Source: JAKPUX01 sp964436305
Lineage (GTDB): Bacteria; Zhuqueibacterota; Zhuqueibacteria; Residuimicrobiales; Residuimicrobiaceae
Reading direction: 5' to 3'
Length of the DNA: 64,000 nucleotides
Assembly: GCA_964436305.1 (NCBI GenBank)
Contig: CAYTCI010000012.1
Span: 3,994-67,993, forward strand
Part shown: in pieces, positions 45,091 to 53,970 of the stretch
Numbering within the stretch: position 1 is the first letter of the stretch
How the letters are laid out: each line of letters begins with the position of its first letter
The notes under the pieces: model-generated
Seen by the model: only the letters and a program-made list of their open reading frames with translations
Told to the model about the DNA's origin: nothing
The model's database searches: none
Program-made: the position numbers and the translations under genes

Positions 45091-47256
45091 GTGGACGAGC
45101 AGCACTTTTTTACCCTCATCGCCGAGGAATTGAGCCTGCGCTGGAGCCAGGTCAAGAGCACGGTGGATCTGCTGGATGCGGAGAACACGGTCCCCTTCAT
45201 CGCCCGTTACCGCAAAGAGGCGACCGGCAGCCTCGACGAGGACCAGATCCGCGCCATTCAGGAGCGGATCCGCTATCTGCGCAATCTCGAGGAGCGCCGG
45301 CAGGCCATTCTCAAGAGCATCGAGGAACAAGGCAAACTGACCCCCGAGCTGGCCGCCACCATCCAGGCTGCAACCAGACTTCAGGAGCTGGAAGACCTCT
45401 ACCTGCCCTACAAGCCGAAGCGCCGCACCCGGGCGACGATGGCGCGCGAGAAGGGTCTGGAGCCGCTGGCACAGCTCATTCTCGCTCAGGAGATCCTCAG
45501 CGGCGAGCCACTGGAGTATGCGCAGCCCTTTGTCGATGCCGAGAAGGGGGTGGCAAGCGCGGAGGAGGCCCTGGCGGGGGCGCGCGATATTTGCGCCGAG
45601 ACGATCGCCGATGAGGCGCGGATCCGCCAAAGCGTCCGCGAGCTGACCCTGGCACGGGGATTTCTGAGCTCTGCCGCCCGCGATCCGGAGAACTGCAAGG
45701 AGTACGAGATCTACAAGCAGTTCTCCGAGCCGGTCCGCAGCATACCCCCGCACCGCATCCTCGCCGTCAACCGTGGCGAGCGCGAGAATTTCCTCCGTGT
45801 GGCGGTCGAGGCGCCGGAGGCGGAGCTGGTGCTGGAGATCGAGTCGCTGTGCATCACCCAACCGCGCTGCATCTTCACCGGCGAGCTGCGTCAGGCCATT
45901 ACCGACGCCTATCACCGTCTCATCGCTCCGGCGATCGAGCGCGAGATCCGGGCCCAGCTCTCCGACAAGGCCGATGACCACGCCATCCGCATCTTCGCCC
46001 AGAACCTGCGCGCCCTCTTGATGCAGCCGCCACTGCGCGGCCGCTTCATCCTCGGTATCGACCCCGGCTTCCGCACCGGCTGCAAGATTGCTGCCATCGA
46101 CCGGACAGGCAAGTATCTCGATGGCGCCACCATCTACCCCCACGAACCGCAGCGGCGCTGGCAGCCGGCCAAGGAGACGATCACCGAATTCATCGAGAAA
46201 TACCAGATCGATATCATCGCCATCGGCAACGGCACGGCCAGCCGCGAGACCGAAAAGCTCGCCGCCGAGGTGATCGCGGAGAGCAGCCGCCCGGTTCAGT
46301 ACGTCATCGTCAACGAGGCTGGCGCCTCGGTCTACTCCGCCTCGCCGGTGGCCAAAAAAGAGTTTCCCGACCTCGAGGCCTCCCTGCGCGGCAACATCTC
46401 CATCGCCCGCCGCCTGCTCGACCCCCTCTCCGAACTGGTCAAGATCGATCCCAAATCGATCGGCGTCGGACTCTATCAGCACGACGTCGACCAGGTGCGT
46501 CTGGCCGAATCCCTCGATCAGGTGGTGGAGTCCTGTGTCAACAGCGTCGGCGTGGACCTCAACACCGCCTCGGCCTCGCTGCTGCAATATGTCTCGGGCA
46601 TCAACAGCCGGGTTGCCGAGAACATCGTAAAATACCGCGAAGAGAAGGGCGGCTTTGCCAGCCGTGATGAGCTGATGGCGGTCAAGGGCGTAGGCGAGAA
46701 TGCCTTTGTCCAGGCGGCCGGATTTCTGCGGCTGCCGGAGAGTGATCGTTTTTTCGACCGCACCGCGGTTCACCCCGAGTCCTATGGCGCTGCCGAAACG
46801 CTCCTGCACGAGCTGGGCCTCGATGCTCTGCAGGTGCGGGAGAATGGCAAGCTGGTGAGCCGGCAGCTCAAGCAGAGCCGGCGGCCGCTGACCGATCTCG
46901 CACAGCTGTGCGGCTGCGGACAGGAGACTCTGCTGGATATCATCGCCAGTCTGGAAAAGCCCAACCGCGATCCGCGCGACGAAATGCCCAAGCCGATCCT
47001 GCGCAGTGATGTGCTGAGCATGGAGGATCTGAGCGAGGGGATGGTGCTCAAGGGCACGGTGCGCAATGTGGTCGATTTCGGGGCGTTCGTCGATATCGGG
47101 GTCAAGGAGGATGGCCTGGTCCATCTCAGCCGTATGGCGAAAAAGTTCATCAAACATCCCCTGGATGTCGTCAAGGTGGGCGATGTCATCGAGGTCAAGG
47201 TCATTTCCATTGACCGCGAGCGCCACCGTATCGGATTAAGTATGGTACTGGATTGA
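45091..47256 (+). CDS. tex: Tex-family RNA-binding transcription accessory protein
   Basis: Tex is a conserved cytoplasmic nucleic-acid-binding protein implicated in transcription and RNA turnover. GTG 45091 with GGAAAG upstream gives 721 residues. The order is the standard one: N-terminal helical Tex core (ENTVPFIARYRKEATGSLDEDQ), then the YqgF/RuvC-like domain (ILGIDPGFRTGCKIA, about 310-450). Two HhH motifs follow (VGVDLNTASASLLQYVSGI and DELMAVKGVGENAF). A C-terminal S1 domain has GMVLKGTVRNVVDFGAFVDIG. Length and motifs are normal. Confidence 0.95.
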   Translation: MDEQHFFTLIAEELSLRWSQVKSTVDLLDAENTVPFIARYRKEATGSLDEDQIRAIQERIRYLRNLEERRQAILKSIEEQGKLTPELAATIQAATRLQELEDLYLPYKPKRRTRATMAREKGLEPLAQLILAQEILSGEPLEYAQPFVDAEKGVASAEEALAGARDICAETIADEARIRQSVRELTLARGFLSSAARDPENCKEYEIYKQFSEPVRSIPPHRILAVNRGERENFLRVAVEAPEAELVLEIESLCITQPRCIFTGELRQAITDAYHRLIAPAIEREIRAQLSDKADDHAIRIFAQNLRALLMQPPLRGRFILGIDPGFRTGCKIAAIDRTGKYLDGATIYPHEPQRRWQPAKETITEFIEKYQIDIIAIGNGTASRETEKLAAEVIAESSRPVQYVIVNEAGASVYSASPVAKKEFPDLEASLRGNISIARRLLDPLSELVKIDPKSIGVGLYQHDVDQVRLAESLDQVVESCVNSVGVDLNTASASLLQYVSGINSRVAENIVKYREEKGGFASRDELMAVKGVGENAFVQAAGFLRLPESDRFFDRTAVHPESYGAAETLLHELGLDALQVRENGKLVSRQLKQSRRPLTDLAQLCGCGQETLLDIIASLEKPNRDPRDEMPKPILRSDVLSMEDLSEGMVLKGTVRNVVDFGAFVDIGVKEDGLVHLSRMAKKFIKHPLDVVKVGDVIEVKVISIDRERHRIGLSMVLD

Positions 47257-47267
47257 GCGGGGAGGCG

Positions 47268-48422
47268 ATGCCAGACGATCCACGCCAGCCGTTGCGGGTA
47301 TGCATCTTCACCAGCGTCCACCGGCCCTATGATGTCCGGGTCTTCCATCGTGAAGCGCGGACCCTGGCCGAGGCGGGCTATGCGGTCACCCTGCTGGTGC
47401 ATGCCCCCTTCGCGGCGGCGGAGCGTGATGGGGTGCGGCTGCTCGGACTGACCCTGCCGGCCAACCGTCGTCAGCGCCTTTTTACGCTCTGGCGTTTTTT
47501 TCGGGCTGCGCTGCACCAGGAGGCCGCGGTCTACCACTTTCACGACCTTGAGCTGTTGCCGGTGGGGTGGCTGCTGAAGCGGTGGAGTCGCAAAGCGGTC
47601 GTCTATGACTGTCATGAGAATTATCCCGAGGCGATACGCGAACGAGCCTGGCTGCCGGGCTGGCTCAAGCCGCTGCTATCGCGACTGGTGGCCTGGTTTG
47701 AACCTGCACTGGCGCGTTCGCTGGATGCAGTGGTCTGTGTGGTCCCTGATCAGGAGGCGCGGCTGCGCCGGCGCGGCTGCCGCACGGTCATGGTGCGCAA
47801 TTTCCCCCGGCTGGAGATCTTTACGGTGCCGGAACAGGGAGAGCGGGCGCCAGAGCTGCTCTATCTTGGCGGGCTGAGCCATGCGCGCGGTGCACGTACG
47901 CTGGTCGAGATCATGGCACTGCTGCATCCTGTTTATCCGCACCTGCGTCTTACTTGTCTCGGCCCCTTCAATGAGCCACAGGTGGGCGTCGAGGTGGCAT
48001 CGCTGATCCGTGCCCGGCATCTCGAGGAGGTGATCACCCACATCCCGCTGGTGCCGCACGAAGAGGTGGCCGCCTACCTTTATCGCGCCTGTATCGGTCT
48101 GGTGCCCTGGCAGCCGCATCCCCAGCTCCTCAAACTCTGTTATCCGAACAAGGTCTTTGAGTATATGGCTTGCGGGCTGCCGATCGTCGCCAGCGATTTG
48201 CCCGGTCTGCGCGAGCTGATCGAGCCGGCGGGGTGCGGCCTGCTGGTCCCCGCAGCAGAGGTGACGGCGCATGTCGCCGCCATCCGGCACCTGCTGGACC
48301 ACCCGGCCGAGGGTGCGGCAATGGGCCGCGCCGGCGCGGCCTATGCCCGGGCGCACTACAGCTGGGAGAGCGAGCGGCGGCAGCTGCTGCAGCTCTATGC
48401 CGGGCTGGAGCGGGATGAATGA
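47268..48422 (+). CDS. Glycosyltransferase family 4
   Basis: This 384-residue GT-B glycosyltransferase has an N-terminal domain RVCIFTSVHRPYDVRVFHREARTLAEAGY, as in GT4 enzymes of polysaccharide clusters. The C-terminal nucleotide-sugar site is YPNKVFEYMACGLPIVASDLPGLRELI, with the E-x7-E-like pattern of the family. ATG 47268 was chosen, and TTG 47253 overlapping the tex stop is an alternative. It is coupled to a WbqC-like gene by an ATGA overlap. It probably adds a sugar to a surface glycan, with unknown substrate. Confidence 0.85.
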   Translation: MPDDPRQPLRVCIFTSVHRPYDVRVFHREARTLAEAGYAVTLLVHAPFAAAERDGVRLLGLTLPANRRQRLFTLWRFFRAALHQEAAVYHFHDLELLPVGWLLKRWSRKAVVYDCHENYPEAIRERAWLPGWLKPLLSRLVAWFEPALARSLDAVVCVVPDQEARLRRRGCRTVMVRNFPRLEIFTVPEQGERAPELLYLGGLSHARGARTLVEIMALLHPVYPHLRLTCLGPFNEPQVGVEVASLIRARHLEEVITHIPLVPHEEVAAYLYRACIGLVPWQPHPQLLKLCYPNKVFEYMACGLPIVASDLPGLRELIEPAGCGLLVPAAEVTAHVAAIRHLLDHPAEGAAMGRAGAAYARAHYSWESERRQLLQLYAGLERDE

Positions 48423-49126
48423 TTCTGACCGTTCAGCCGCCCGCTTATTTCGCACCGGTGGAGGCGTGCGCCAGGCTGCTGACCGCCGAGGTGGTGATCG
48501 AGGCGGAGGGTTTTCGCTTCAGCCGCAAGGAGGCTGTCCATCGGGCGGCCATTCGCGCCGGGGCTGGGGTGCAATGGCTCTCGGTGCCGGTGCTCAGCCC
48601 GGGCCATCCGGGCGCCCGGATCAGCGAGCTGGCGATCGATCAACACCAGCCCTGGGCTGAGCTGCACCTGCGCACCCTCGAATATCATTACCACAATGCC
48701 GCGTGGTATTACTATTATGCCGGTGCGGTCGCCGGGATCATCCGCGGCGCCGGGCCCTCGCTGGCCGGGTTGCTGCGCGAGAGCAGCCAGTTCGTGACGC
48801 AGAGCCTGCAGGCGGCCGCGACTCGTCTCGCCAGTAGCGAACTGCCGGTGGTGGCGGATCGAACCGCCCGTATACTGGCCTGGGCGGCGGCATGCGGATG
48901 CGACCGCTATCTGGTCTGGCCCTTCGAGGCGGCTCTGCTCGACCGGGCACGCCTGCGTGAGGCGGGGATCACGCTGATGGTGCTTGATTATAATGCGGCG
49001 CCCTATCACCAGCAGACCCCGGAGTTCCAGCCCGGCCTCTCCGTGCTCGATCTGCTCTTCAACGAGGGGCCGGCCGCAGCGGAGCATATCCGGAAAAATG
49101 TGCGGTGCCGGGTGGTGGAGGCGTAA
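48419..49126 (+). CDS. WbqC-like family protein
   Basis: This 235-residue protein starts ILTVQPPAYFAPVEACARL and contains SRKEAVHRAAIRAGAG followed by WLSVPVL, then LRTLEYHYHNAAWYYYY. It ends LSVLDLLFNEGP. This is the pattern of WbqC-like proteins (which begin with a strand-QP-x-YFP element and end with SVLDLLFN-G). The family is often found in glycan or modification loci and its reaction is not established. It is translationally coupled to the GT4 gene. Confidence 0.78.
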   Translation: MILTVQPPAYFAPVEACARLLTAEVVIEAEGFRFSRKEAVHRAAIRAGAGVQWLSVPVLSPGHPGARISELAIDQHQPWAELHLRTLEYHYHNAAWYYYYAGAVAGIIRGAGPSLAGLLRESSQFVTQSLQAAATRLASSELPVVADRTARILAWAAACGCDRYLVWPFEAALLDRARLREAGITLMVLDYNAAPYHQQTPEFQPGLSVLDLLFNEGPAAAEHIRKNVRCRVVEA

Positions 49127-49156
49127 GTGGTGAGCGACAAGAGTGCAGGAGGCAGT

Positions 49157-50401
49157 ATGACCGATAAACAAGCAATGAGCCGACTGGCCGGTCTGATCGC
49201 AGGCTGGCGGGAAGAGGTTATCACCCTGCAGCGCGATCTGGTGGCCATTCCGGCGCTGGCACCCGAGAACGGCGGTGATGGCGAGCGGCGCAAGGCGGAT
49301 TACATGCGCGGCCGGCTGGAGCGCCTGGGCCTCGATGAGCTGCACGAGTTCAATGCCCCGGATCCGCGGGTCTCCTGCGGCCACCGCCCGAATCTGCTGG
49401 CCCGGCTGCATGGCGCGGACCGCAGCCGGACGATCTGGGTGCTGGCCCATCTGGATGTCGTGCCCCCGGGCGATCTGGAGCGCTGGGCACCGGATGACCC
49501 TTACCGTCTCAAGGTGGAGGGGGACATTTTGCAGGGCCGCGGCACCGAGGACAACCATCAGGGATTGATTTCGGGGCTGCTCGCGGTCCAGGCCTTCAAG
49601 CAAGCAGGCCTGCAGCCGCCGTGCAACCTCGGTCTGGCGGTGGTCGCCGATGAGGAGACCTCGAGCCGTTACGGACTGGAGTATCTGATGGAACACCATC
49701 GCGATCAGTTCGGCGCCAATGACCTGGTCCTCGTCCCGGATGCCGGCGACCCGGGAGGCGAGATCATCGAGATTGCGGAGAAGAGCATCCTCTGGCTCAG
49801 GGTGACGGTCACCGGGGTCGAGTGCCATGCCTCCACGCCGAAGGCGGGCAACAACGCCGCCCGCGCTGCCGCCCACCTGGTGGTCAAAATGGACGCCCTC
49901 GAGGCCGCTTTTGATGCGCAGGATGAGCTCTTCGATCCGCCCATCAGCACCTTCGAGCCGACCAAGCATGAGATCAATGTCGCCAACGTCAACACCATCC
50001 CCGGCAAGGAGGTCTTTTATTTCGACTGCCGCGTGCTGCCACGCTATCCCCTGGCGGAGGTGGAGAAGAAGATCCGGGCGCTGGCCGATGAGGTAGAGGC
50101 CCAATTCGGTGTGACGGTGCAGCTGGAGCCGCAGCAGCGGTCAGAGGCGGCGCCGCCTACCCCGGAGAGCGCCGCGGTCGTGACCGGACTCAGGCGGGCC
50201 CTCCAGGAGGTCAAGGGTATCGAGGCGCGCTGTGTCGGCATCGGCGGCGGCACCGTGGCGGCGGTCTTCCGGCGCGCCGGCATACCGGCCGCGGTCTGGT
50301 CGACCCTCGAGGATACCGCCCATCAGGCGGGAGAGACCTCCCGCATCTCCAACACCCTGAGCGATGCCACCGTGATGGCCTGCCTGATGTTACACGCCTA
50401 G
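49157..50401 (+). CDS. M20-family metallo-hydrolase (ArgE/DapE/CPG2-like)
   Basis: This 414-residue zinc-dependent hydrolase starts at ATG 49157 with AGGAGG four bases upstream. Metal and catalytic residues are in VLAHLDVVPPGD, GRGTEDNHQGL and ADEETSSRYGLEYL. The lid domain spans about 190-310, and the C-terminal His is near residue 385 in EDTAHQAGETSR. M20 members cleave N-acyl-amino acids or peptides. EDNHQG, with N in place of the usual DMKG, recurs in the succinyl-diaminopimelate desuccinylase-like subgroup. The exact substrate is undetermined. Confidence 0.85.
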   Translation: MTDKQAMSRLAGLIAGWREEVITLQRDLVAIPALAPENGGDGERRKADYMRGRLERLGLDELHEFNAPDPRVSCGHRPNLLARLHGADRSRTIWVLAHLDVVPPGDLERWAPDDPYRLKVEGDILQGRGTEDNHQGLISGLLAVQAFKQAGLQPPCNLGLAVVADEETSSRYGLEYLMEHHRDQFGANDLVLVPDAGDPGGEIIEIAEKSILWLRVTVTGVECHASTPKAGNNAARAAAHLVVKMDALEAAFDAQDELFDPPISTFEPTKHEINVANVNTIPGKEVFYFDCRVLPRYPLAEVEKKIRALADEVEAQFGVTVQLEPQQRSEAAPPTPESAAVVTGLRRALQEVKGIEARCVGIGGGTVAAVFRRAGIPAAVWSTLEDTAHQAGETSRISNTLSDATVMACLMLHA

Positions 50402-50408
50402 AAAGAAA

Positions 50409-50438
50409 AAGGCCCGCTGATTTTTTTCAGCGGGCCTT
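50409..50438. terminator. Bidirectional terminator between the M20 gene and dedA
   Basis: AAGGCCCGCTGA at 50409-50420 pairs with TCAGCGGGCCTT at 50427-50438 around a T6 loop. On the minus strand the stem is followed by TTTTTCTTTC. It serves convergent transcription. Confidence 0.85.
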
Positions 50439-50453
50439 GGTGTTTTACGCCGG

Positions 50454-51074
50454 TCAATGGACCGGTTCCCTGCGGCGGTTGAGCCGGGAAAAGATGAACC
50501 AGCCCACCAGGGCCGCCAGAAGGATCAACACGACGATATCGACCTGGTGGGAATACTGCTGCACCACCCCCCAATTCTCCCGCAATTTCATTCCAAGCCA
50601 GAGCAGAAAAGAGTTCCAGATGGTGGCGCCAACCAGGGTTGCGAGCAGGAAAGGGAGGAGGCGCATCTTGCCCATGCCCGCCGGAATCGAGATAAAGTGG
50701 CGGATCACCGGGATGAAACGGCTGAAAAAGAGGGTGATGGTGCCGCTGCGCCGGGCGAAGAATTTCTCGGTGAGCTCGAGGTCGTGACGGTCGAGCAGCA
50801 GGTACTTGCCGACCTTGAGCACCAGGGGTTTGCCGCCGTAATAGCCCATGTAATAGGAGAGAATCGAGCCGACCATCGAGCCAGCGGTGGTCGCCAGCAC
50901 GGAGACGGCGAAATTCCATTTGCCGTCGGCGACGAGAAAGCCGACGAAGGGCATAACCGCTTCGCTGGGTACGGGCGCAACCATGCTCTCGAGCATCATC
51001 AGCAGGGCGGCGCTCCAATAGCCCCCGGCATCGAGCAACCGGATGGCCAGTTCAGAGATATATTGGGTGATCAT
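50454..51074 (-). CDS. DedA/SNARE-associated family membrane protein
   Basis: The protein has 206 residues from ATG 51074 (GGAGA seven bases upstream). DedA proteins scramble or flip lipid carriers such as undecaprenyl phosphate. The family stretches ESMVAPVPSEAVMPFVGFLV and FFSRFIPVIRHFISIPAGMGKM (the conserved F/G-x3-R-x4-R motif) are present. There are four to five hydrophobic segments and a basic C-terminus. It lies 68 bases downstream of the SplB-like gene and may be in that transcript. Confidence 0.9.
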   Translation of the reverse strand: MITQYISELAIRLLDAGGYWSAALLMMLESMVAPVPSEAVMPFVGFLVADGKWNFAVSVLATTAGSMVGSILSYYMGYYGGKPLVLKVGKYLLLDRHDLELTEKFFARRSGTITLFFSRFIPVIRHFISIPAGMGKMRLLPFLLATLVGATIWNSFLLWLGMKLRENWGVVQQYSHQVDIVVLILLAALVGWFIFSRLNRRREPVH

Positions 51075-51142
51075 TTTTTTTCTCCAGTGGCAGGATGATT
51101 TTGTATGTATACCAGCAAGAAGGGCAATCTGCGCATTCGCCT

Positions 51143-52228
51143 TCAACCGCCGACCCGGCGGTCGAGCAGCCGTTTCAATTCCGCCGAAGTTCCCGGTGAC
51201 CAGCCAAAGGCTTTGCGCCAGACCTCATCGCTCTCCATGCAGAGGTAGACCGGCACCTCCCGGCTATGGGCCTGGATCCACTGGACCATTTTCCTGAACA
51301 TCTCGATGCGCTGCGGTTTGAAGTAGCGGAACTTTTGGTCCGCCCCGGGCAGCAACTCGCCCAGTGGAATCCGCGAGGTGGGGTGATTCTCGCGGATGAT
51401 CTCGTCGAGAAAGGGGGGATAGCGCAGGGCGCCGAGGCTGATCCAGGCGATATTGGCCGGTTTGATCTGTGCAAAGATCGCCTCGACGACGGCATGATAG
51501 CCCTCCTCCCAGCCCTCGTGACGGATCATGGGATCGAAATGAAAACCGACCCAGAATCCGGCCTCCTGGGCTGCTGCCGCGGCCTCCAGGCGTGCAGCCA
51601 GCGGCGGCGCATTCGGCTCTTCGCTGGCCACCATCGCTGCGGCGTTGACCGACCAGGAGACGACCGTGCGCCGGTTATGTGACCGATGGAGAAAGTGGGC
51701 GGTGTGGGTGTTTTTGCTCTTCAGTTCGATGATGGCGTTGCGCTGCCGGCTGAAGTAGTCGACCAGGTCGCCGCTCCAGCCGGTAAAATGGTCGAAGGTC
51801 AGGCTGTCGGCCAGCTCGCCGGTGCCGATACGGAAGAACTGGTTCGGATGGCACCTGAGGGTTTCGTCCAGTCCGGCGAACATCGTCCCGAGATTGCAGT
51901 AGAGGGTGGTCATGGGCACATTGAGATAACCCTGCAGGATGCAATAGCTGCAACCGAGGTCACAGCCCGCGGCGATATCGAGGTTGTGATAGAGGCAGCA
52001 AATATGGCGGGAGGTGCCGGGACAGAGGCGCAGAAAAGGACCGCGCTGACGCGCCAGCAGGATGCTGGCTGGCGGTGGCGCACTCGGCAAGGCTTTTTCG
52101 TCCGCGATCAGGATGCGTTCCGCTTCGGGCAGGAGGTCAAGGATGCGCCGGGTCCAGGGACTCTCGCGCACCGCCTCCTCGATGTAGAGGTGTGCGGGCA
52201 TGAAGGGCTGGCGGTCGGAGCCGTTCAT
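51143..52228 (-). CDS. SplB-like radical SAM protein (spore photoproduct lyase family)
   Basis: This 361-residue protein has the radical SAM cluster motif CDLGCSYC (CxxxCxxC) at about residues 89-96. It is followed by LQGYLNVPMTTLYCN, a stretch typical of spore photoproduct lyase-like proteins. KSKNTHTAHFLHRSHN and FWVGFHFDPMIRHEGWEEGY also match that family. SplB repairs the spore photoproduct in DNA. This lineage need not sporulate, so the substrate here is open. It overlaps the ParB-like gene by 4 bases, a sign of joint function. Confidence 0.85.
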   Translation of the reverse strand: MNGSDRQPFMPAHLYIEEAVRESPWTRRILDLLPEAERILIADEKALPSAPPPASILLARQRGPFLRLCPGTSRHICCLYHNLDIAAGCDLGCSYCILQGYLNVPMTTLYCNLGTMFAGLDETLRCHPNQFFRIGTGELADSLTFDHFTGWSGDLVDYFSRQRNAIIELKSKNTHTAHFLHRSHNRRTVVSWSVNAAAMVASEEPNAPPLAARLEAAAAAQEAGFWVGFHFDPMIRHEGWEEGYHAVVEAIFAQIKPANIAWISLGALRYPPFLDEIIRENHPTSRIPLGELLPGADQKFRYFKPQRIEMFRKMVQWIQAHSREVPVYLCMESDEVWRKAFGWSPGTSAELKRLLDRRVGG

Positions 52229-53208
52229 GTCAGCTGTACCAGTTGGGCGATCAGATCGCGTTCCTGCAGACTCGCCAGCACTTGCAGATGGCGGGCGTAC
52301 TCCTCGGTCGAGGTGAACGAGAAATCGATGGCAAAGGCTTCGCCCGAAAACCAGGGGGTGGAGCGCAGATGGATCTGCGGTGGCAGTTTGGCGCTGCGCA
52401 GGAGCGCCTCGAAGTGGGCCTGGACCTCACTGTAATGCGGATAGCGCCGCTGCAGCAGCAGGGTCTTGACGCGGTCGCTTTTTTGCGAGGGGGTGAGCAG
52501 CGGATCGGCCAGGGCGGCGGCGAGGGGGGAATCGGCCAGGAGCTCGGCGATGCTGCGGTTTTGCAGGGTGGCAATGTCGGCCAGCAGCTGCCAGAATTCG
52601 CGCTGGCGGTTTTTGCCGAGGCGCAGGTGCTGGCAGAGGGCCCAGAAGCTCCGGCGCGCCCCGGCGGGGGCGGCGGTGAGCAGGCCGGCGCACTCGACGC
52701 CGAGTTCATCTGCTGCGAGGGCGGCCTGCAACTCGGGCTCGAGTTCGGTCAGCGGCTCGTAAAGGGCCACGAGTCTGGGATTGGGCGCCAGGCCCATCCG
52801 CGGCAGCCAGGTGCTGGTGATTTCGGTGGTTTCGGGGGCCCAGGTCCGCCGCAGGGTGGCGAGGGCATAAGCCGCCTGGAGGGGCGACAGGGGGCCGGCG
52901 GCACTCCGCTCCTCGAGCATCCGCCGGAAGAGGGTGCGGTCGTCGCATTCCGCGGGCAGGAGACGCGCGGGGACTGTCGCCAGTCCGGCCGCCAGGGCGG
53001 CCTGGTAGCGGCGAAACCCGCGCACCAGGCGGAAGGGGCGGCTGGCCGGGGCGGGATCGCGGCGCAGCTGCAGGGTCAAGGGCGTGAGCAGGCCGAGGGT
53101 GGCGACCGAACGGACGAGGGCCTCGTTCGGGGGCGCCGGCCAAAGCTGGAAGAAGCGGTCCTCGCCGTCGATCTCGGCCAGGGCCGGGGTGCACAGGGTG
53201 AAATTCAT
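52225..53208 (-). CDS. ParB/Srx-like domain protein coupled to the SplB-like gene
   Basis: This 327-residue protein starts at ATG 53208 with GGAGA upstream. Residues about 25-110 have the ParB N-terminal pattern: ALVRSVATLGLLTPLTLQL, then RPFRLVRGFRRYQAALAAG (the R-G-xRR box) and VPARLLP. The middle is helical, with an HTH-like stretch near LSPLQAAYALATL. The C-terminal half is not recognised. Without a parA neighbour or parS context it is unlikely to partition chromosomes. It may guide or regulate the SplB-like enzyme. Confidence 0.65.
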   Translation of the reverse strand: MNFTLCTPALAEIDGEDRFFQLWPAPPNEALVRSVATLGLLTPLTLQLRRDPAPASRPFRLVRGFRRYQAALAAGLATVPARLLPAECDDRTLFRRMLEERSAAGPLSPLQAAYALATLRRTWAPETTEITSTWLPRMGLAPNPRLVALYEPLTELEPELQAALAADELGVECAGLLTAAPAGARRSFWALCQHLRLGKNRQREFWQLLADIATLQNRSIAELLADSPLAAALADPLLTPSQKSDRVKTLLLQRRYPHYSEVQAHFEALLRSAKLPPQIHLRSTPWFSGEAFAIDFSFTSTEEYARHLQVLASLQERDLIAQLVQLT

Positions 53209-53233
53209 AACGACTCTCCGGGTCAAGGGCTTA

Positions 53234-53262
53234 ATGTAACTATTATTGGGCCTTTATTTCAA
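53234..53262 (-). promoter_or_regulatory. Sigma-70 promoter for the parB-like/splB-like operon
   Basis: On the minus strand, TTGAAA (53262-53257) and TTACAT (53239-53234) are separated by 17 bases, 26 bases before the start at 53208. It diverges from the ssb promoter 43 bases away. Confidence 0.6.
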
Positions 53263-53304
53263 GTCTTTTCATACGTTTTGCCCTTTTGGTGGCGATAAAT
53301 TCCC

Positions 53305-53333
53305 TTGACAAATTTCGAATTTATTAGTAAGAT
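53305..53333 (+). promoter_or_regulatory. Sigma-70 promoter for ssb
   Basis: A consensus TTGACA at 53305-53310 and TAAGAT at 53328-53333 are separated by 17 bases. The leader to the start at 53387 is about 45 nt and includes AAGGAGG just before the ATG. No LexA-type box could be recognised between this and the divergent promoter. Confidence 0.8.
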
Positions 53334-53386
53334 AAAAACAGGCGGGATGCAACATACCTTCAACATTCAAACCAAGGAGGCGTCAG

Positions 53387-53836
53387 ATGGCTTTCGATAG
53401 TAAAGGCACCTTGAATAAAGTCATGCTCATCGGAAGACTGGGCGCGGATCCCGAATTGAAATACACGCCCGCCGGCGCTGCTGTCCTTACCCTCAGCCTG
53501 GCGACCAACACCTCGTGGAAGGATCAGGAGGGCAAGTCGCAGGAAAAGACCGAATGGCATCGCGTGGTAGCCTGGCGCAAGCTCGCCGAGGTCATCGGCC
53601 AGTACGCCAAGAAGGGCGGCCGGCTCTACGTCGAGGGCAAGGTGGTGACCCGCTCCTGGACGGACAAGGATGGGACCAAGCGCTATACCACTGAAATTCA
53701 GGCGGAATCGATCCAGCTGCTCGACGGCCGGGGCGAACGGGAGGGGGCTGAGCCGATGGAAGCACCCCTGCCGGCCGAGACCGACTTTAATGGCCAGGGT
53801 CAGGGCACCGGCAGCGACGACGATCTGCCCTTTTAA
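53387..53836 (+). CDS. ssb: Single-stranded DNA-binding protein
   Basis: SSB coats single-stranded DNA during replication, recombination and uptake. The 149 residues comprise an OB fold (about 5-108) with LNKVMLIGRLGADPELKYTPAG and WHRVVAWRKLAEVIGQYAKKGGRLYVEGK, a short linker, and the acidic C-terminal tip DDDLPF that recruits partner proteins. The linker is shorter than in enterobacterial SSB. It is monocistronic, with a strong promoter and a terminator. Confidence 0.97.
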   Translation: MAFDSKGTLNKVMLIGRLGADPELKYTPAGAAVLTLSLATNTSWKDQEGKSQEKTEWHRVVAWRKLAEVIGQYAKKGGRLYVEGKVVTRSWTDKDGTKRYTTEIQAESIQLLDGRGEREGAEPMEAPLPAETDFNGQGQGTGSDDDLPF

Positions 53837-53894
53837 AAGCGTCTCCGGGACGGAGTGCAACCCCGCGGTCCGTTCCGGAACGGTGTTGGCGGTT

Positions 53895-53931
53895 AAAAAA
53901 TCCAAGGTCCCGAGCGGCTTTGGATTTTTTG
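53895..53931 (+). terminator. Rho-independent terminator after ssb
   Basis: AAAAAATCCAA at 53895-53905 pairs with TTGGATTTTTT at 53920-53930. It separates ssb from the nucleoside-salvage operon, and supports setting the cdd start downstream of it. Confidence 0.8.
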
Positions 53932-53970
53932 TTTGCACTGCCGCGGTCTGATGGTGGGAGGAGTACGAGG

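Noticed and set aside
45067..47226. 719-codon minus-strand frame opposite tex
   Set aside because: It is the complement shadow of a well-conserved gene, its translation has no known motif, and tex has its own promoter and ribosome site.
53920..53970. Upstream in-frame start for cytidine deaminase
   Set aside because: It would begin within the ssb terminator stem and adds residues not found in the family. ATG 53971 has a strong ribosome site.
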